DNA of 11,117 bases from Eggerthellaceae bacterium UBA5808 (GCA_002417975.1 DIDE01000103.1:1-11117), one strand, 5' to 3'; counted from the stretch's first letter, positions 1 through 7,015 are shown. Notes: generated from the sequence alone by a model not told the origin. Numbers and translations are program-made.

Positions 1-2
1 AT

Positions 3-2141
3 CATCGTGTTCCCAAGCGCATTGCGGTTGGCTTGTTCATCATGTTTTTTGCGCTTCTTGTTCTTCTTTCTCTGTATTCACCGGGCGTTACGCCAACAAA
101 TGCCGGTGATGTGTTGTTTACACCAGTAAACCTAAAGTCTCAGGGCGGATATATTGGTGCTGGTATAGCGTGGATTGGCATGACGCTGTTTGGGCAGATG
201 GTAAGTACAATTATTGTCGTTGGCATAATGATAATCGCGCTCATCATCGTTGGTTTTTCTATTTCGCGTATCGTTGATCGTATTCGTTCTCATCATGATC
301 AGAGTGAATCCTATGATGCGACTGAAGAGATGCCTCAGGCTGTTAGCAAGCGCCCGAGCGTTTTTGTAAAGAAAGCTGCCCCGCATAAACGTTCTGCTCG
401 TTCGGCTTTATCCGATGCTCCTACGCAGTTGATAACAGATAAGAAAACATCGCCTAAACGCTCACGTAAGTTGTCGGATTTACAGAAAACGCGGAGTATG
501 GATGCGCTCGTTGATGCTCAAAATGGTTCAGGGAACGATGCGTCTGCTGCTGCTGCCATGACTCGTCGTTTGGGTCATCATGATAAAGATGCAACGCAGG
601 TACTTTCTCGTTCTAAAAAAGTTGGTGGAACGATTGCGACTCCGCATCCTTCTGAAGGATTTATTCTGCCCGATATGTCGCTTCTGAAGACAACTGATCA
701 AACAGGGGATTCAAAAGAGACCGAAGCAACGCTTCATGACACGGCAATGTTGCTCCAAGAAACGCTTGCAGACTTTAATGTAAATGCGCAGGTGGTTGGA
801 TGGGTTGCTGGTCCTACGGTAACGCTGTTTAAAATTGATCTTCCTGCGGGCGTACGTGTGAGTCGTGTAACTAATTTACAAGATGATCTTGCTCTTGCTC
901 TTGCTGCTCCTGGAGTTCGCATTTTTGCTCCTATTCCAGGAACAAATTATGTTGGTATCGAAGTCCCCAATGTTAAGCGGCAAAACGTTTTGCTCGGTGA
1001 TGTTCTTCCTTCCGCAGGCAAAGGTCCTTTGCAAATTGCAATTGGAAAAGATGTCGAAGGTCACTGCATTGTAAGTGATCTTTCTAAGATGCCTCATCTT
1101 CTTATTGGTGGTACAACGGGATCTGGTAAATCTGTTGCTATTAACTCGATGATTATGTCGATTTTGATGCGTGCAACTCCTGCTGAGGTTCGTTTTATCA
1201 TGATCGATCCAAAGCGAGTTGAGTTCACGCCTTACAACGGTATTCCGCATCTCTATGTACCTGTTGTTACCGAATGCCGTGAAGCAGCGAGTGCTCTTTC
1301 TTGGGGCGTTGCCGAAATGGAACGCCGACTTAAGGTGTTCTCAAAAGTTGGTGCTCGTAACATCAATCAATACAATGCAAAAGTGCAAAAGGGCATGCAA
1401 ATAGGAGATACAGATGCGCAGGAACTCCCTTATATAGTTATCGTTATTGATGAGCTTGCTGATTTGATGATGAATGTGGGCAAAGAGGTTGAATTGTCCA
1501 TATCGAGATTGGCTCAGTTGGCACGTGCTGCAGGTATTCATATGATTGTTGCGACTCAACGTCCTTCTGCAAAAGTTGTTACCGGGCTTATCAAAGCAAA
1601 CATAACTAATCGAATTGCATTCAATGTTGCTTCAGGTATTGATAGTCGTGTTATTCTCGATACACCTGGTGCGGAAAGTCTTATCGGCTTAGGCGATCTT
1701 CTTTTTTCTAAGCCCGAGATTCCTAAGCCGATTCGTCTTCAGGGTTGTTACGTATCTGAACAAGAGATTGAGTCTGTTGTTTCTCGTTTGAAAGAACAAG
1801 GTGAGCCTGATTACCATCAGGAGATCCTTAAGACAAATCTCATTGAAATAGGATCGACAGCAGCGAATGGATCGAGCGCTTCTGGGTCGCCCGATGACCC
1901 TCTGCTGTGGGAAGCTGCCGATATTGTCGTCAATTCTGGGTTGGGCTCAACTTCCAACCTTCAGCGGAGACTTAGTGTTGGTTATTCCCGAGCTGGGCGT
2001 ATAATGGATATGTTAGAGGAAAAAGGTGTGGTTGGTCCGCCAAATGGCAGCAAACCACGTGAAGTTATGATTGATGCTCTTGAATTAGAAAGCCTGAAGG
2101 CATTCGAGCAGAACGATAAAGCTGCTGAATCGGGGGAATAG
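3..2141 (+). CDS. ftsK: DNA translocase FtsK/SpoIIIE, 5' end outside window
   Basis: ATP-driven double-stranded DNA pump that clears and segregates chromosome termini at the division septum. The frame is open to the window edge, so the N-terminus is missing; numbering here is from the ATG at 33, which is probably internal. Hydrophobic stretches at residues about 1-15 and 39-78 are the remaining membrane segments. A charged, low-complexity linker follows (about 80-230). The motor domain has Walker A GTTGSGKS at 360-367 and Walker B IVIVIDELADLM at 468-479, followed by the family motif ATQRPS (507-512). The C-terminal winged-helix gamma domain (about 622-685; LQRRLSVGYSRAGRIMDMLE) is the part that reads polar DNA guide sequences in this family. 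Motor and gamma domain appear intact. The stop lies 2 bp before the rodZ-like gene, so the two are probably co-transcribed. FtsK and SpoIIIE cannot be separated from sequence alone. Confidence 0.95.
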   Translation, partial: HRVPKRIAVGLFIMFFALLVLLSLYSPGVTPTNAGDVLFTPVNLKSQGGYIGAGIAWIGMTLFGQMVSTIIVVGIMIIALIIVGFSISRIVDRIRSHHDQSESYDATEEMPQAVSKRPSVFVKKAAPHKRSARSALSDAPTQLITDKKTSPKRSRKLSDLQKTRSMDALVDAQNGSGNDASAAAAMTRRLGHHDKDATQVLSRSKKVGGTIATPHPSEGFILPDMSLLKTTDQTGDSKETEATLHDTAMLLQETLADFNVNAQVVGWVAGPTVTLFKIDLPAGVRVSRVTNLQDDLALALAAPGVRIFAPIPGTNYVGIEVPNVKRQNVLLGDVLPSAGKGPLQIAIGKDVEGHCIVSDLSKMPHLLIGGTTGSGKSVAINSMIMSILMRATPAEVRFIMIDPKRVEFTPYNGIPHLYVPVVTECREAASALSWGVAEMERRLKVFSKVGARNINQYNAKVQKGMQIGDTDAQELPYIVIVIDELADLMMNVGKEVELSISRLAQLARAAGIHMIVATQRPSAKVVTGLIKANITNRIAFNVASGIDSRVILDTPGAESLIGLGDLLFSKPEIPKPIRLQGCYVSEQEIESVVSRLKEQGEPDYHQEILKTNLIEIGSTAANGSSASGSPDDPLLWEAADIVVNSGLGSTSNLQRRLSVGYSRAGRIMDMLEEKGVVGPPNGSKPREVMIDALELESLKAFEQNDKAAESGE

Positions 2142-2143
2142 CA

Positions 2144-3259
2144 ATGGGGCAGGTGAGCTTTGGTGAAGTTTTAAGGCAGACGCGTGAGCGTAAAGGCCTT
2201 GATCTTACCGCTACTGCTCATCGTCTGCGTATTCGTCCGGATATTATTCGTGCGATCGAAGATTCTAACTTTTCTGCAATGCCTCAAAAAGGCTATGCAC
2301 GTAATATGGTTAATGGATATGCTCGATTTCTTGGACTTGATTCGTCTGAAATCACTCGTATGTATCTCGAAGATCTTAACTGCTATGAGCTAGATATTCA
2401 GCGAAAAGCTGCTGAAGCACATGTTTCTGATCATAATGCTCAACGTATGGGCAATACTGATCGAGCAATTACTCGTCCATCGCGAAGTTCTCGTCGTACT
2501 CCTCGCGGCAGGGGATCACAATCTCGTACGGCATCTTCTGGGCATCGTGATGTGCGACCCCAGCAGCATAGCGGCGCCCGGAAACCTCCTTCTGCACAAG
2601 AACACAATCGTCATTCACGTCCAATGCGTGCTGCTGATAATTCTATATCGCATGCACTGTTTTCGGATCGACATGGGCTTTCACGAAATGAGCCACGTAA
2701 CAATCAAGAGGTTCATTATGCGCATGCAAGCGTTGTACCTCATGTAGGCTATACAAACTTTTATTCGGGTCCTAAGGTTGCACCGCATGTTTCATCGCGC
2801 ATGCCGTTTATTATTGCAGCCGTTATTATTCTTGTGCTTATCATAGTGCTTAGTGTTTTCTTTGCACCTCATGGTTCAACAACCCATACTGACGTTCCAA
2901 CGATTCCTGTGACAGGACTCGATTCATCATCGTCTGAATCAAACACAGATTCTTCAGCTGCCGAGACTGCTCCCACTAAATTTACTTTTACGTATCAAAT
3001 TGCAGATGGTGCTTCAGTATGGGTTGTTGTTTCAATTGATGGTCAGAACCAACAAGCTTCAACGATAACGGGGCCAAGTGAGCAGAGCTTTGACTGCTCA
3101 AGTTCACTTGAATTTACAACGGGGACTACTCAGGGTGTTACTGCTTTGATTGATGGAACGCCTGTTGATCTTACGCAAACTTCATCTGGTGGTGTTGATC
3201 AAACATTTACTTTTTCGGATATTCTTGCGCAGTGGAATGCCAATCATCAGAACTCTTAG
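2144..3259 (+). CDS. RodZ-like helix-turn-helix membrane protein
   Basis: Probable cell-shape/cytoskeleton-associated protein of the RodZ type. Residues about 4-75 form a cytoplasmic HTH_25-like domain (FGEVLRQTRERKGLDL, then RPDIIRAIED and the family-typical KGYARNMVNGYARFLGLD). A long Arg/His/Ser-rich linker runs from about 85 to 215. One transmembrane helix lies at about 220-242, followed by a Ser/Thr-rich stalk and an extracytoplasmic beta domain (about 278-365) resembling DUF4115, the usual RodZ C-terminus. At 371 aa it is somewhat long for the family because of the linker. The ATG is 2 bp after the ftsK stop with a GGGGGA purine run about 8 bases upstream, which suggests translational coupling. 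RodZ links MreB to peptidoglycan synthesis in E. coli; whether this lineage has MreB cannot be seen here, so the role is inferred. A membrane-bound transcription factor is the main alternative. Confidence 0.8.
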   Translation: MGQVSFGEVLRQTRERKGLDLTATAHRLRIRPDIIRAIEDSNFSAMPQKGYARNMVNGYARFLGLDSSEITRMYLEDLNCYELDIQRKAAEAHVSDHNAQRMGNTDRAITRPSRSSRRTPRGRGSQSRTASSGHRDVRPQQHSGARKPPSAQEHNRHSRPMRAADNSISHALFSDRHGLSRNEPRNNQEVHYAHASVVPHVGYTNFYSGPKVAPHVSSRMPFIIAAVIILVLIIVLSVFFAPHGSTTHTDVPTIPVTGLDSSSSESNTDSSAAETAPTKFTFTYQIADGASVWVVVSIDGQNQQASTITGPSEQSFDCSSSLEFTTGTTQGVTALIDGTPVDLTQTSSGGVDQTFTFSDILAQWNANHQNS

Positions 3260-3260
3260 T

Positions 3261-3467
3261 GTGCACGTGTGTTGATTGGTACAATAACGGAGGTATATAC
3301 GTAATCTTCTGAGGTTATTGCCGTAAGTACAAATATATTGCGTGAAAGCATATGTATGGTACTTACGTGCTAATGTTAATGAATATCCTGCGCTTACGTT
3401 TATTGATTAGCATACCTCTGTGTACGCTTTGATATCATATATGGCGATAGACACAGAGTATATGCAC
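3261..3467 (+). other. tandem inverted repeats, possible structured RNA or terminator cluster
   Basis: Four non-overlapping or abutting stems follow one another. CAATAAC 3282-3288 pairs with 3314-3320. CGTAAGTAC 3322-3330 pairs with GTACTTACG 3359-3367, with an inner ATA-TGC/GCATAT extension. TGCTAAT 3368-3374 pairs with ATTAGCA 3406-3412 and can continue as AATGAA 3378-3383 / TTTATT 3399-3404. ATAC(C)TCTGTGT 3412-3423 pairs with ACACAGAGTAT 3451-3461, with one bulged C. A possible closing stem is GTGCA 3261-3265 / TGCAC 3463-3467. The 9-bp and 11-bp stems are the stronger ones; the 7-bp stems alone are near chance expectation for a region this size. The strand is not determined by the pairing. 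It could be RNA, DNA cruciforms bound by a protein, or U-tract-less terminators. Confidence 0.35.
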
Positions 3468-3479
3468 CGTATGTATAAT
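3448..3479 (+). promoter_or_regulatory. candidate promoter for yajQ-rimO-pgsA/cinA
   Basis: A perfect -10 TATAAT at 3474-3479 is directly preceded by TG. The best -35 is TAGACA at 3448-3453 (one mismatch to TTGACA), but the 20-bp spacer is longer than ideal. Transcription would start near 3486 and give a leader of about 60 nt. The -35 overlaps the right arm of the last inverted repeat (3451-3461), so formation of that structure or binding of a protein there could affect initiation. Confidence 0.4.
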
Positions 3480-3548
3480 TTTGCTTCTGAATGCAAGATT
3501 CATGTGGTTGGTACCTATGTACGAGCTAAATAGTTAGAGGAGAACGAT

Positions 3549-4046
3549 ATGGCTAAAGAATCGAGTTTTGATATTGTATCTTCAGTCGATCTGCAAGAAG
3601 TTGATAATGCGTGTACGCAGGCTTCTAAAGAGGTTGCACAGCGCTATGATTTAAAGGATTCTGGCTCGAAAGTCTCGTTTGATCGAGGTGAAGGTGTTAT
3701 TGCTCTGCAGGCTCCGAGCGAGTTCGTTGGTGGACAAGTTACCGATATTGTAACTGCTAAACTTGCAAAGCGGGGTGTTGCGCTGGGCGCGGTATCTTGG
3801 GATGATTTTCAATCTGCTTCTGGTGCATCAGTTCGTCGAAATGGTCGCTTAATTCAAGGGATAGATAAAGATCTTGCTCGAAAAGTTTCTAATGATATCA
3901 AGGACTACAAATTAAAGGTTAAAACGCACATTGAGGGTGACAAGGTTCGCGTTGTTTCTGCGTCGCGTGACACACTTCAAGAAGTTATAAAGCGCGTCAG
4001 CGCTGTTGATTATGGTCAGCCCCTTCAATTTGAAAATTATCGGTAG
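3549..4046 (+). CDS. YajQ family nucleotide-binding protein
   Basis: Small cytosolic protein of the YajQ/DUF520 family. Members bind nucleotides, and some (shown in Xanthomonas) bind cyclic di-GMP and act as effectors; the role in this lineage is unknown. Length 165 aa is normal (E. coli YajQ is about 163). Family signatures are the N-terminal SSFDIVSSVDLQEVDNA, QRYDLKDS at 31-38, the central NGRLIQGIDKDLARK (98-112) and the characteristic C-terminal PLQFENYR (158-165). The start is well supported by AGGAG six bases upstream. The gene is separated from rimO by only 6 bp and probably heads the operon that continues into rimO and the pgsA/cinA fusion. I leave the symbol blank because c-di-GMP binding cannot be read from sequence. 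Confidence 0.92.
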   Translation: MAKESSFDIVSSVDLQEVDNACTQASKEVAQRYDLKDSGSKVSFDRGEGVIALQAPSEFVGGQVTDIVTAKLAKRGVALGAVSWDDFQSASGASVRRNGRLIQGIDKDLARKVSNDIKDYKLKVKTHIEGDKVRVVSASRDTLQEVIKRVSAVDYGQPLQFENYR

Positions 4047-4052
4047 GTCTAT

Positions 4053-5405
4053 ATGCAAGTAATTTCTTCCCCCGTATTACATGTTCCTTCGATTGCTTTT
4101 GTTACGATGGGATGTGCAAAAAACGAAGTTGATTCCAACGAAATGAAGCAACGTCTTAGCAGCGCGCGCTATCACATTGCTGTATCTCCCGATCATGCTG
4201 ATGCAGTCATTGTTAATACGTGTTCGTTTATTCAATCTGCAACTGAAGAGAGCATTGCAGTACTTTTTGATGTTTTAGGTCTTTCATCGGTCAAACAAGG
4301 ATCTATTCCTGTAATTGTCTCTGGTTGTATGCCTGCTCGCTATGGCGATGATCTTGCTCAATCCATCGAAGAGGTTGCCGCATTTGTTCCCTGCGAGCAG
4401 GAAAAGGATATTGTTGCTGTGGTCGATCGCCTCCTTCATGTTGATCATACGATGTTTCCTTTAGATCCCGTGAGCGTTTCCGACGAGGCAGATCATGATG
4501 CGAGTAATTCTGATGCATCAGAACATGCAATAAGTGCCTACGTTAAGATATCAGACGGCTGTGATCGCTTTTGTAGCTATTGCGAAATACCGTATATCCG
4601 TGGTAGGTATCATAGTTTTTCTAAAAAGGACATTTTTCTCGATGTTCAACGAGCCATTGATTCAGGTGCTCGGGAAATTGTTCTTATTGCTCAGGATACG
4701 GGTCGATGGGGGAGCGATTTTACACCTCAAGATTCATTGGCCTCTCTACTTACGGAACTTGCAGAAACTTTTTCTTATACATGGTTTCGAATTATGTATC
4801 TTCAACCTGAAGGCGTTACTGATGAGCTTTTAAAAGCCATACAGACTCACAGTAATGTTTGTTCCTATCTTGATATTCCGCTTCAACATTCCTCGGAGCA
4901 TATTATCAAGGCCATGAATCGACATGGTTCTGGTACAACATACCAAAAGCTTATCAAACATATACGATCTATTGTTCCAAATATAACGCTTCGAACGACG
5001 CTTATTGTTGGCTTTCCAGGTGAGACCGAGGACGATTTTGATGATCTGTGCTCATTTGTAAGAGATATTGAGTTTGATTACGTTGGTGTATTCTCTTATT
5101 CTCGCGAAGATGGAACGCGTTCTGCTTCATTCCCTGATCAGATTGATGAAGCGACGAAGCAGGATAGATTGCAGCGCATTCGTGATTGTGCTGATGAAGT
5201 GTCTGCTTCGGTTATATCACAGCGCGTTGGATCTGCAATGGATGTTATAGTTCTGGGCACTGAAGAAGATGGGCAACGTTTTGGTCGTGCTCAATGTCAA
5301 GCTCCTGATGTCGATGGAGTAACGTTTGTCGATCGTGGATCATGCGGCGATATGCTTCATGTGACGATTGAATCGACGATGTTATATGAGATGGAGGGTG
5401 CATAG
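4053..5405 (+). CDS. rimO: ribosomal protein S12 methylthiotransferase RimO
   Basis: Radical-SAM methylthiotransferase that attaches a methylthio group to the conserved aspartate of ribosomal protein S12. The N-terminal UPF0004 domain carries three cysteines, C21 (GCAKNEVDS), C57 (NTCSF) and C92 (GCMPARYGDD), which ligate the auxiliary 4Fe-4S cluster. The radical-SAM cluster motif CxxxCxxC is C170/C174/C177 (CDRFCSYCEIP). A TRAM domain occupies about 390-447. GRAQCQAPDVDG (411-422) is the RimO-type TRAM signature and argues against the tRNA enzyme MiaB. Length 450 aa is usual. Start: ATG 6 bp after the yajQ stop with only a weak ribosome-binding site, so translation may be coupled to yajQ. 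A GGAGGG near the 3' end serves the next gene. Confidence 0.95.
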   Translation: MQVISSPVLHVPSIAFVTMGCAKNEVDSNEMKQRLSSARYHIAVSPDHADAVIVNTCSFIQSATEESIAVLFDVLGLSSVKQGSIPVIVSGCMPARYGDDLAQSIEEVAAFVPCEQEKDIVAVVDRLLHVDHTMFPLDPVSVSDEADHDASNSDASEHAISAYVKISDGCDRFCSYCEIPYIRGRYHSFSKKDIFLDVQRAIDSGAREIVLIAQDTGRWGSDFTPQDSLASLLTELAETFSYTWFRIMYLQPEGVTDELLKAIQTHSNVCSYLDIPLQHSSEHIIKAMNRHGSGTTYQKLIKHIRSIVPNITLRTTLIVGFPGETEDDFDDLCSFVRDIEFDYVGVFSYSREDGTRSASFPDQIDEATKQDRLQRIRDCADEVSASVISQRVGSAMDVIVLGTEEDGQRFGRAQCQAPDVDGVTFVDRGSCGDMLHVTIESTMLYEMEGA

Positions 5406-5407
5406 AC

Positions 5408-6730
5408 GTGAGCGAACGTACGACTGGGACCGAACGTCTCTGGACTGCAGCAAACGTAGTAACCCTTGTACGCATATGCCTTATTCCTGTGTTTGTCATC
5501 GCGATCATCTCGCCATGGCCTCGTTGGTTTCCGCAATGGGTCGATGCAGACCTTTGGAAACCATGGGTAGCAGCAGGTGTGTTTATTGCAATTGCATGTA
5601 CAGATTGTATTGATGGCTATCTTGCTCGGAGCCGTAATGAAGTAACCAATTTTGGCAAATTTATGGATCCTCTAGCTGATAAGATTCTTGTCGCTGCAGC
5701 TTTATTGGCATTGATTGAGCTGGATGTTCTTCCATCTTGGGTAGCATTAATTATTCTTACGCGTGAATTTATTGTTTCCGGTATCCGTATGGTGGCTGCA
5801 TCCCATGGTGTCGTTATTGCAGCAAGTTGGTATGGTAAGGCTAAAACGGTTACGCAAATTATTGCGATTGTCTTATTTATTATTAAAGATAGTCACGTAG
5901 TTTCGGATGTGTCGATGGTTCTTAGTGATCAACTGTATTTGTTCGCTTGGGCGGTCATGATTGTTGCATTGGCTCTAACCATTATTTCGATGCTTGACTA
6001 TTTTGTTAAGGCTCGAGAACTTTTGGGTTTTTCGTCTTCTCATCAAACAAAAGATTCCAAAAATTATACGGAGACATCGAGCGACGCTAGTATCGGCACG
6101 AATGAATTACATGAGCAAACTTCATCAAAGTATTCTAGCCGTGATAGTGCAAAAGTTCTGCCTGAGGAGACTAGTTCTAGTTTGCCTGTTGTCGGCATAG
6201 TTGATGTTCATAGCGAAATCAATAATCGTACGTTGCGTGCGCTTGCTGCGCAGACCTTAAGTTGTGCGCGCAAGTGTTCGCTTAAACTTGGAACGGCAGA
6301 AAGCTGCACGGGTGGTTTAATTGCAGGTATGCTAACGGCTATTCCTGGTTCATCAGATACAGTCAATGGTGGCATTGTTAGTTACTCTAATGGTATTAAA
6401 CACGCTGTTTTAGGTGTGAGAACTCAAACGCTTGATCGATATGGTGCTGTTAGCGAAGAGACAGCGTGTGAAATGGCACGTGGTGCTCGCGTGAAGCTAT
6501 CCGTTGATGTTGCTGTATCAGTGACAGGAATTGCTGGTCCTGGAGGGGCTGAACCAGGCAAACCCATTGGTACTGTTTGGATTGGTTTATCTCATTCTGA
6601 AATGACGTATGCCAAAGTATTCCACTTTGATGGCGATAGAGATGCGGTTAGAAATCAGACGGTTTACAATGCGCTCCTTATGGTCAAAAACGCAGTTCAG
6701 AGCATTAAAAGTAGTAGCGAAACTCTTTAG
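5408..6730 (+). CDS. pgsA: PgsA-PncC fusion: phosphatidylglycerophosphate synthase with CinA C-terminal amidase domain
   Basis: One uninterrupted ORF of 440 aa joins two enzymes. Residues 1-207 are a CDP-alcohol phosphatidyltransferase with several membrane helices; the complete signature D66-x2-D69-G70-x2-A73-R74-x8-G83-x3-D87-x3-D91 is present. It should condense CDP-diacylglycerol with glycerol-3-phosphate, the committed step to phosphatidylglycerol. Residues about 208-262 are a Ser/Thr-rich, probably disordered linker. Residues about 270-435 are the CinA C-terminal (PncC) domain, with GTAESCTGG (295-303) and VTGIAGPGG (372-380), which deamidates nicotinamide mononucleotide in NAD salvage. 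The N-terminal MoCF-like domain of full CinA is absent. Start is GTG, 2 bp after the rimO stop, with GGAGGG at 5393-5398 nine bases upstream. In many Gram-positives pgsA and cinA are separate neighbours, so this looks like their fusion. The amidase half would lie on the cytoplasmic side (inferred). Confidence 0.92.
   Translation: MSERTTGTERLWTAANVVTLVRICLIPVFVIAIISPWPRWFPQWVDADLWKPWVAAGVFIAIACTDCIDGYLARSRNEVTNFGKFMDPLADKILVAAALLALIELDVLPSWVALIILTREFIVSGIRMVAASHGVVIAASWYGKAKTVTQIIAIVLFIIKDSHVVSDVSMVLSDQLYLFAWAVMIVALALTIISMLDYFVKARELLGFSSSHQTKDSKNYTETSSDASIGTNELHEQTSSKYSSRDSAKVLPEETSSSLPVVGIVDVHSEINNRTLRALAAQTLSCARKCSLKLGTAESCTGGLIAGMLTAIPGSSDTVNGGIVSYSNGIKHAVLGVRTQTLDRYGAVSEETACEMARGARVKLSVDVAVSVTGIAGPGGAEPGKPIGTVWIGLSHSEMTYAKVFHFDGDRDAVRNQTVYNALLMVKNAVQSIKSSSETL
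6164..6184 (+). promoter_or_regulatory. possible internal ribosome-binding site and TTG start for free PncC domain
   Basis: Inside the linker of the fusion, GAGGAGA (6164-6170) stands 11 bases before an in-frame TTG (6182-6184, Leu259). Initiation there would give a 182-aa soluble CinA C-terminal protein, close to the usual size of stand-alone PncC. The linker otherwise lacks ATG codons. This is inference: GAGGAG also simply encodes Glu-Glu. Confidence 0.22.
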
Positions 6731-6749
6731 TTGGAGCTCTTAATATATA

Positions 6750-6778
6750 TTGAGAAATTAGTATAGTATTTGTAATAT
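6750..6778 (+). promoter_or_regulatory. candidate promoter upstream of structured region
   Basis: TTGAGA at 6750-6755 (one mismatch to TTGACA), a 17-bp spacer and TAATAT at 6773-6778 preceded by TG. The predicted start near 6785 coincides with the beginning of the 11-bp hairpin. An alternative -10, TATAGT at 6762-6767, has no good -35. The -10 is only a 4/6 match in an AT-rich stretch, so confidence is low. Confidence 0.3.
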
Positions 6779-6781
6779 CTT

Positions 6782-6808
6782 CGTATGGCTTTTGTCTAAA
6801 GCCATACG
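6782..6808 (+). terminator. perfect 11-bp hairpin after pgsA/cinA, possible U-tract-less terminator
   Basis: CGTATGGCTTT (6782-6792) and AAAGCCATACG (6798-6808) are perfectly complementary with a 5-nt loop, 51 nt after the pgsA/cinA stop. There is no T-run on either side in either direction, so it is not a classical intrinsic terminator. Its position suggests either termination of the yajQ-to-cinA operon or the 5' hairpin of the structured RNA candidate that starts at its last base. Confidence 0.45.
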
Positions 6809-6984
6809 CCAGAGTAGTGGAGCGCTCAAACTTTGGGTAAAAAATTACCGACGAGGAGCAAAACTTCCCGTGTTTGCGTACCCTGATAAGTTTGCGCGTC
6901 ACGTGCGACCGAAACCTCAAAGGAGAAGCACGCTGTCGAATTCGGTATATTTGACTAATCTGTTGGTTTCGGTCGCGCTCTGGC
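6808..6984 (+). ncRNA. candidate structured RNA upstream of recA (three-way junction)
   Basis: About 177 nt fold by eye into a three-way junction. P1: GCCAGAG 6808-6814 pairs with CTCTGGC 6978-6984. P2: a long arm 6820-6839 / 6879-6900, built of GA/TC, GCGC 6822-6825 / 6894-6897, AAACTT 6828-6833 / AAGTTT 6888-6893 and GGGTA 6835-6839 / TACCC 6879-6883, with small bulges. It is tipped by a hairpin ACG(A)GGAG / CTTCCCGT (6851-6858 / 6865-6871) around a CAAAAC loop. P3: GCGACCGAAACC 6905-6916 pairs perfectly with 6965-6976 and continues as TCAAA 6917-6921 / TTTGA 6950-6954. G-T pairs 6904/6977 and 6858/6865 fit a plus-strand RNA. GGTAA 6836-6840 can alternatively pair with TTACC 6845-6849, competing with P2. 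No U-tract follows. I do not recognise an RNA family; it does not show motifs I know for tmRNA, RNase P, SRP RNA or common riboswitches. Confidence 0.55.
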
Positions 6985-7015
6985 ACAATGTTGTTGCTTA
7001 TTGAGAGATTTATGT

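Larger units (their letters stand above)
3260..3548 (+). other. 289-bp non-coding gap between rodZ-like gene and yajQ
   Basis: No convincing ORF. The gap holds a cluster of adjacent inverted repeats (3261-3467, separate entry), a candidate promoter (3448-3479), and a short leader ending in a good Shine-Dalgarno AGGAG at 3538-3542, six bases before the yajQ ATG. The hexamer TGGTAC recurs at 3277, 3357 and 3509. A small hairpin TGAAT/ATTCA (3488-3492 / 3498-3502) lies in the leader. No U-tract terminator is visible after the rodZ-like gene. Confidence 0.6.

Noticed and set aside
876..1250. 124-aa minus-strand ORF inside ftsK
   Set aside because: Lies opposite the conserved motor domain; the translation has no protein-like pattern.
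3260..3548. tRNA gene in the gap
   Set aside because: No T-loop-like GGTTCGA sequence and no cloverleaf-sized set of stems.
4053..5405. tRNA methylthiotransferase MiaB
   Set aside because: The TRAM-domain motif GRAQCQAPDVDG and the SDGCDRFCSYC context are of the RimO type.
6937..6944. CGAATTCG palindrome as a protein-binding site
   Set aside because: An isolated 8-bp palindrome inside the P3 loop with no partner site; not enough to call an operator.
6792..7004. 70-aa plus-strand ORF starting with TTG in the pgsA/cinA-recA gap
   Set aside because: No ribosome-binding site, start inside the hairpin, Arg/Lys-rich with no motif I know, and the same bases form the long complementary arms of the RNA candidate.
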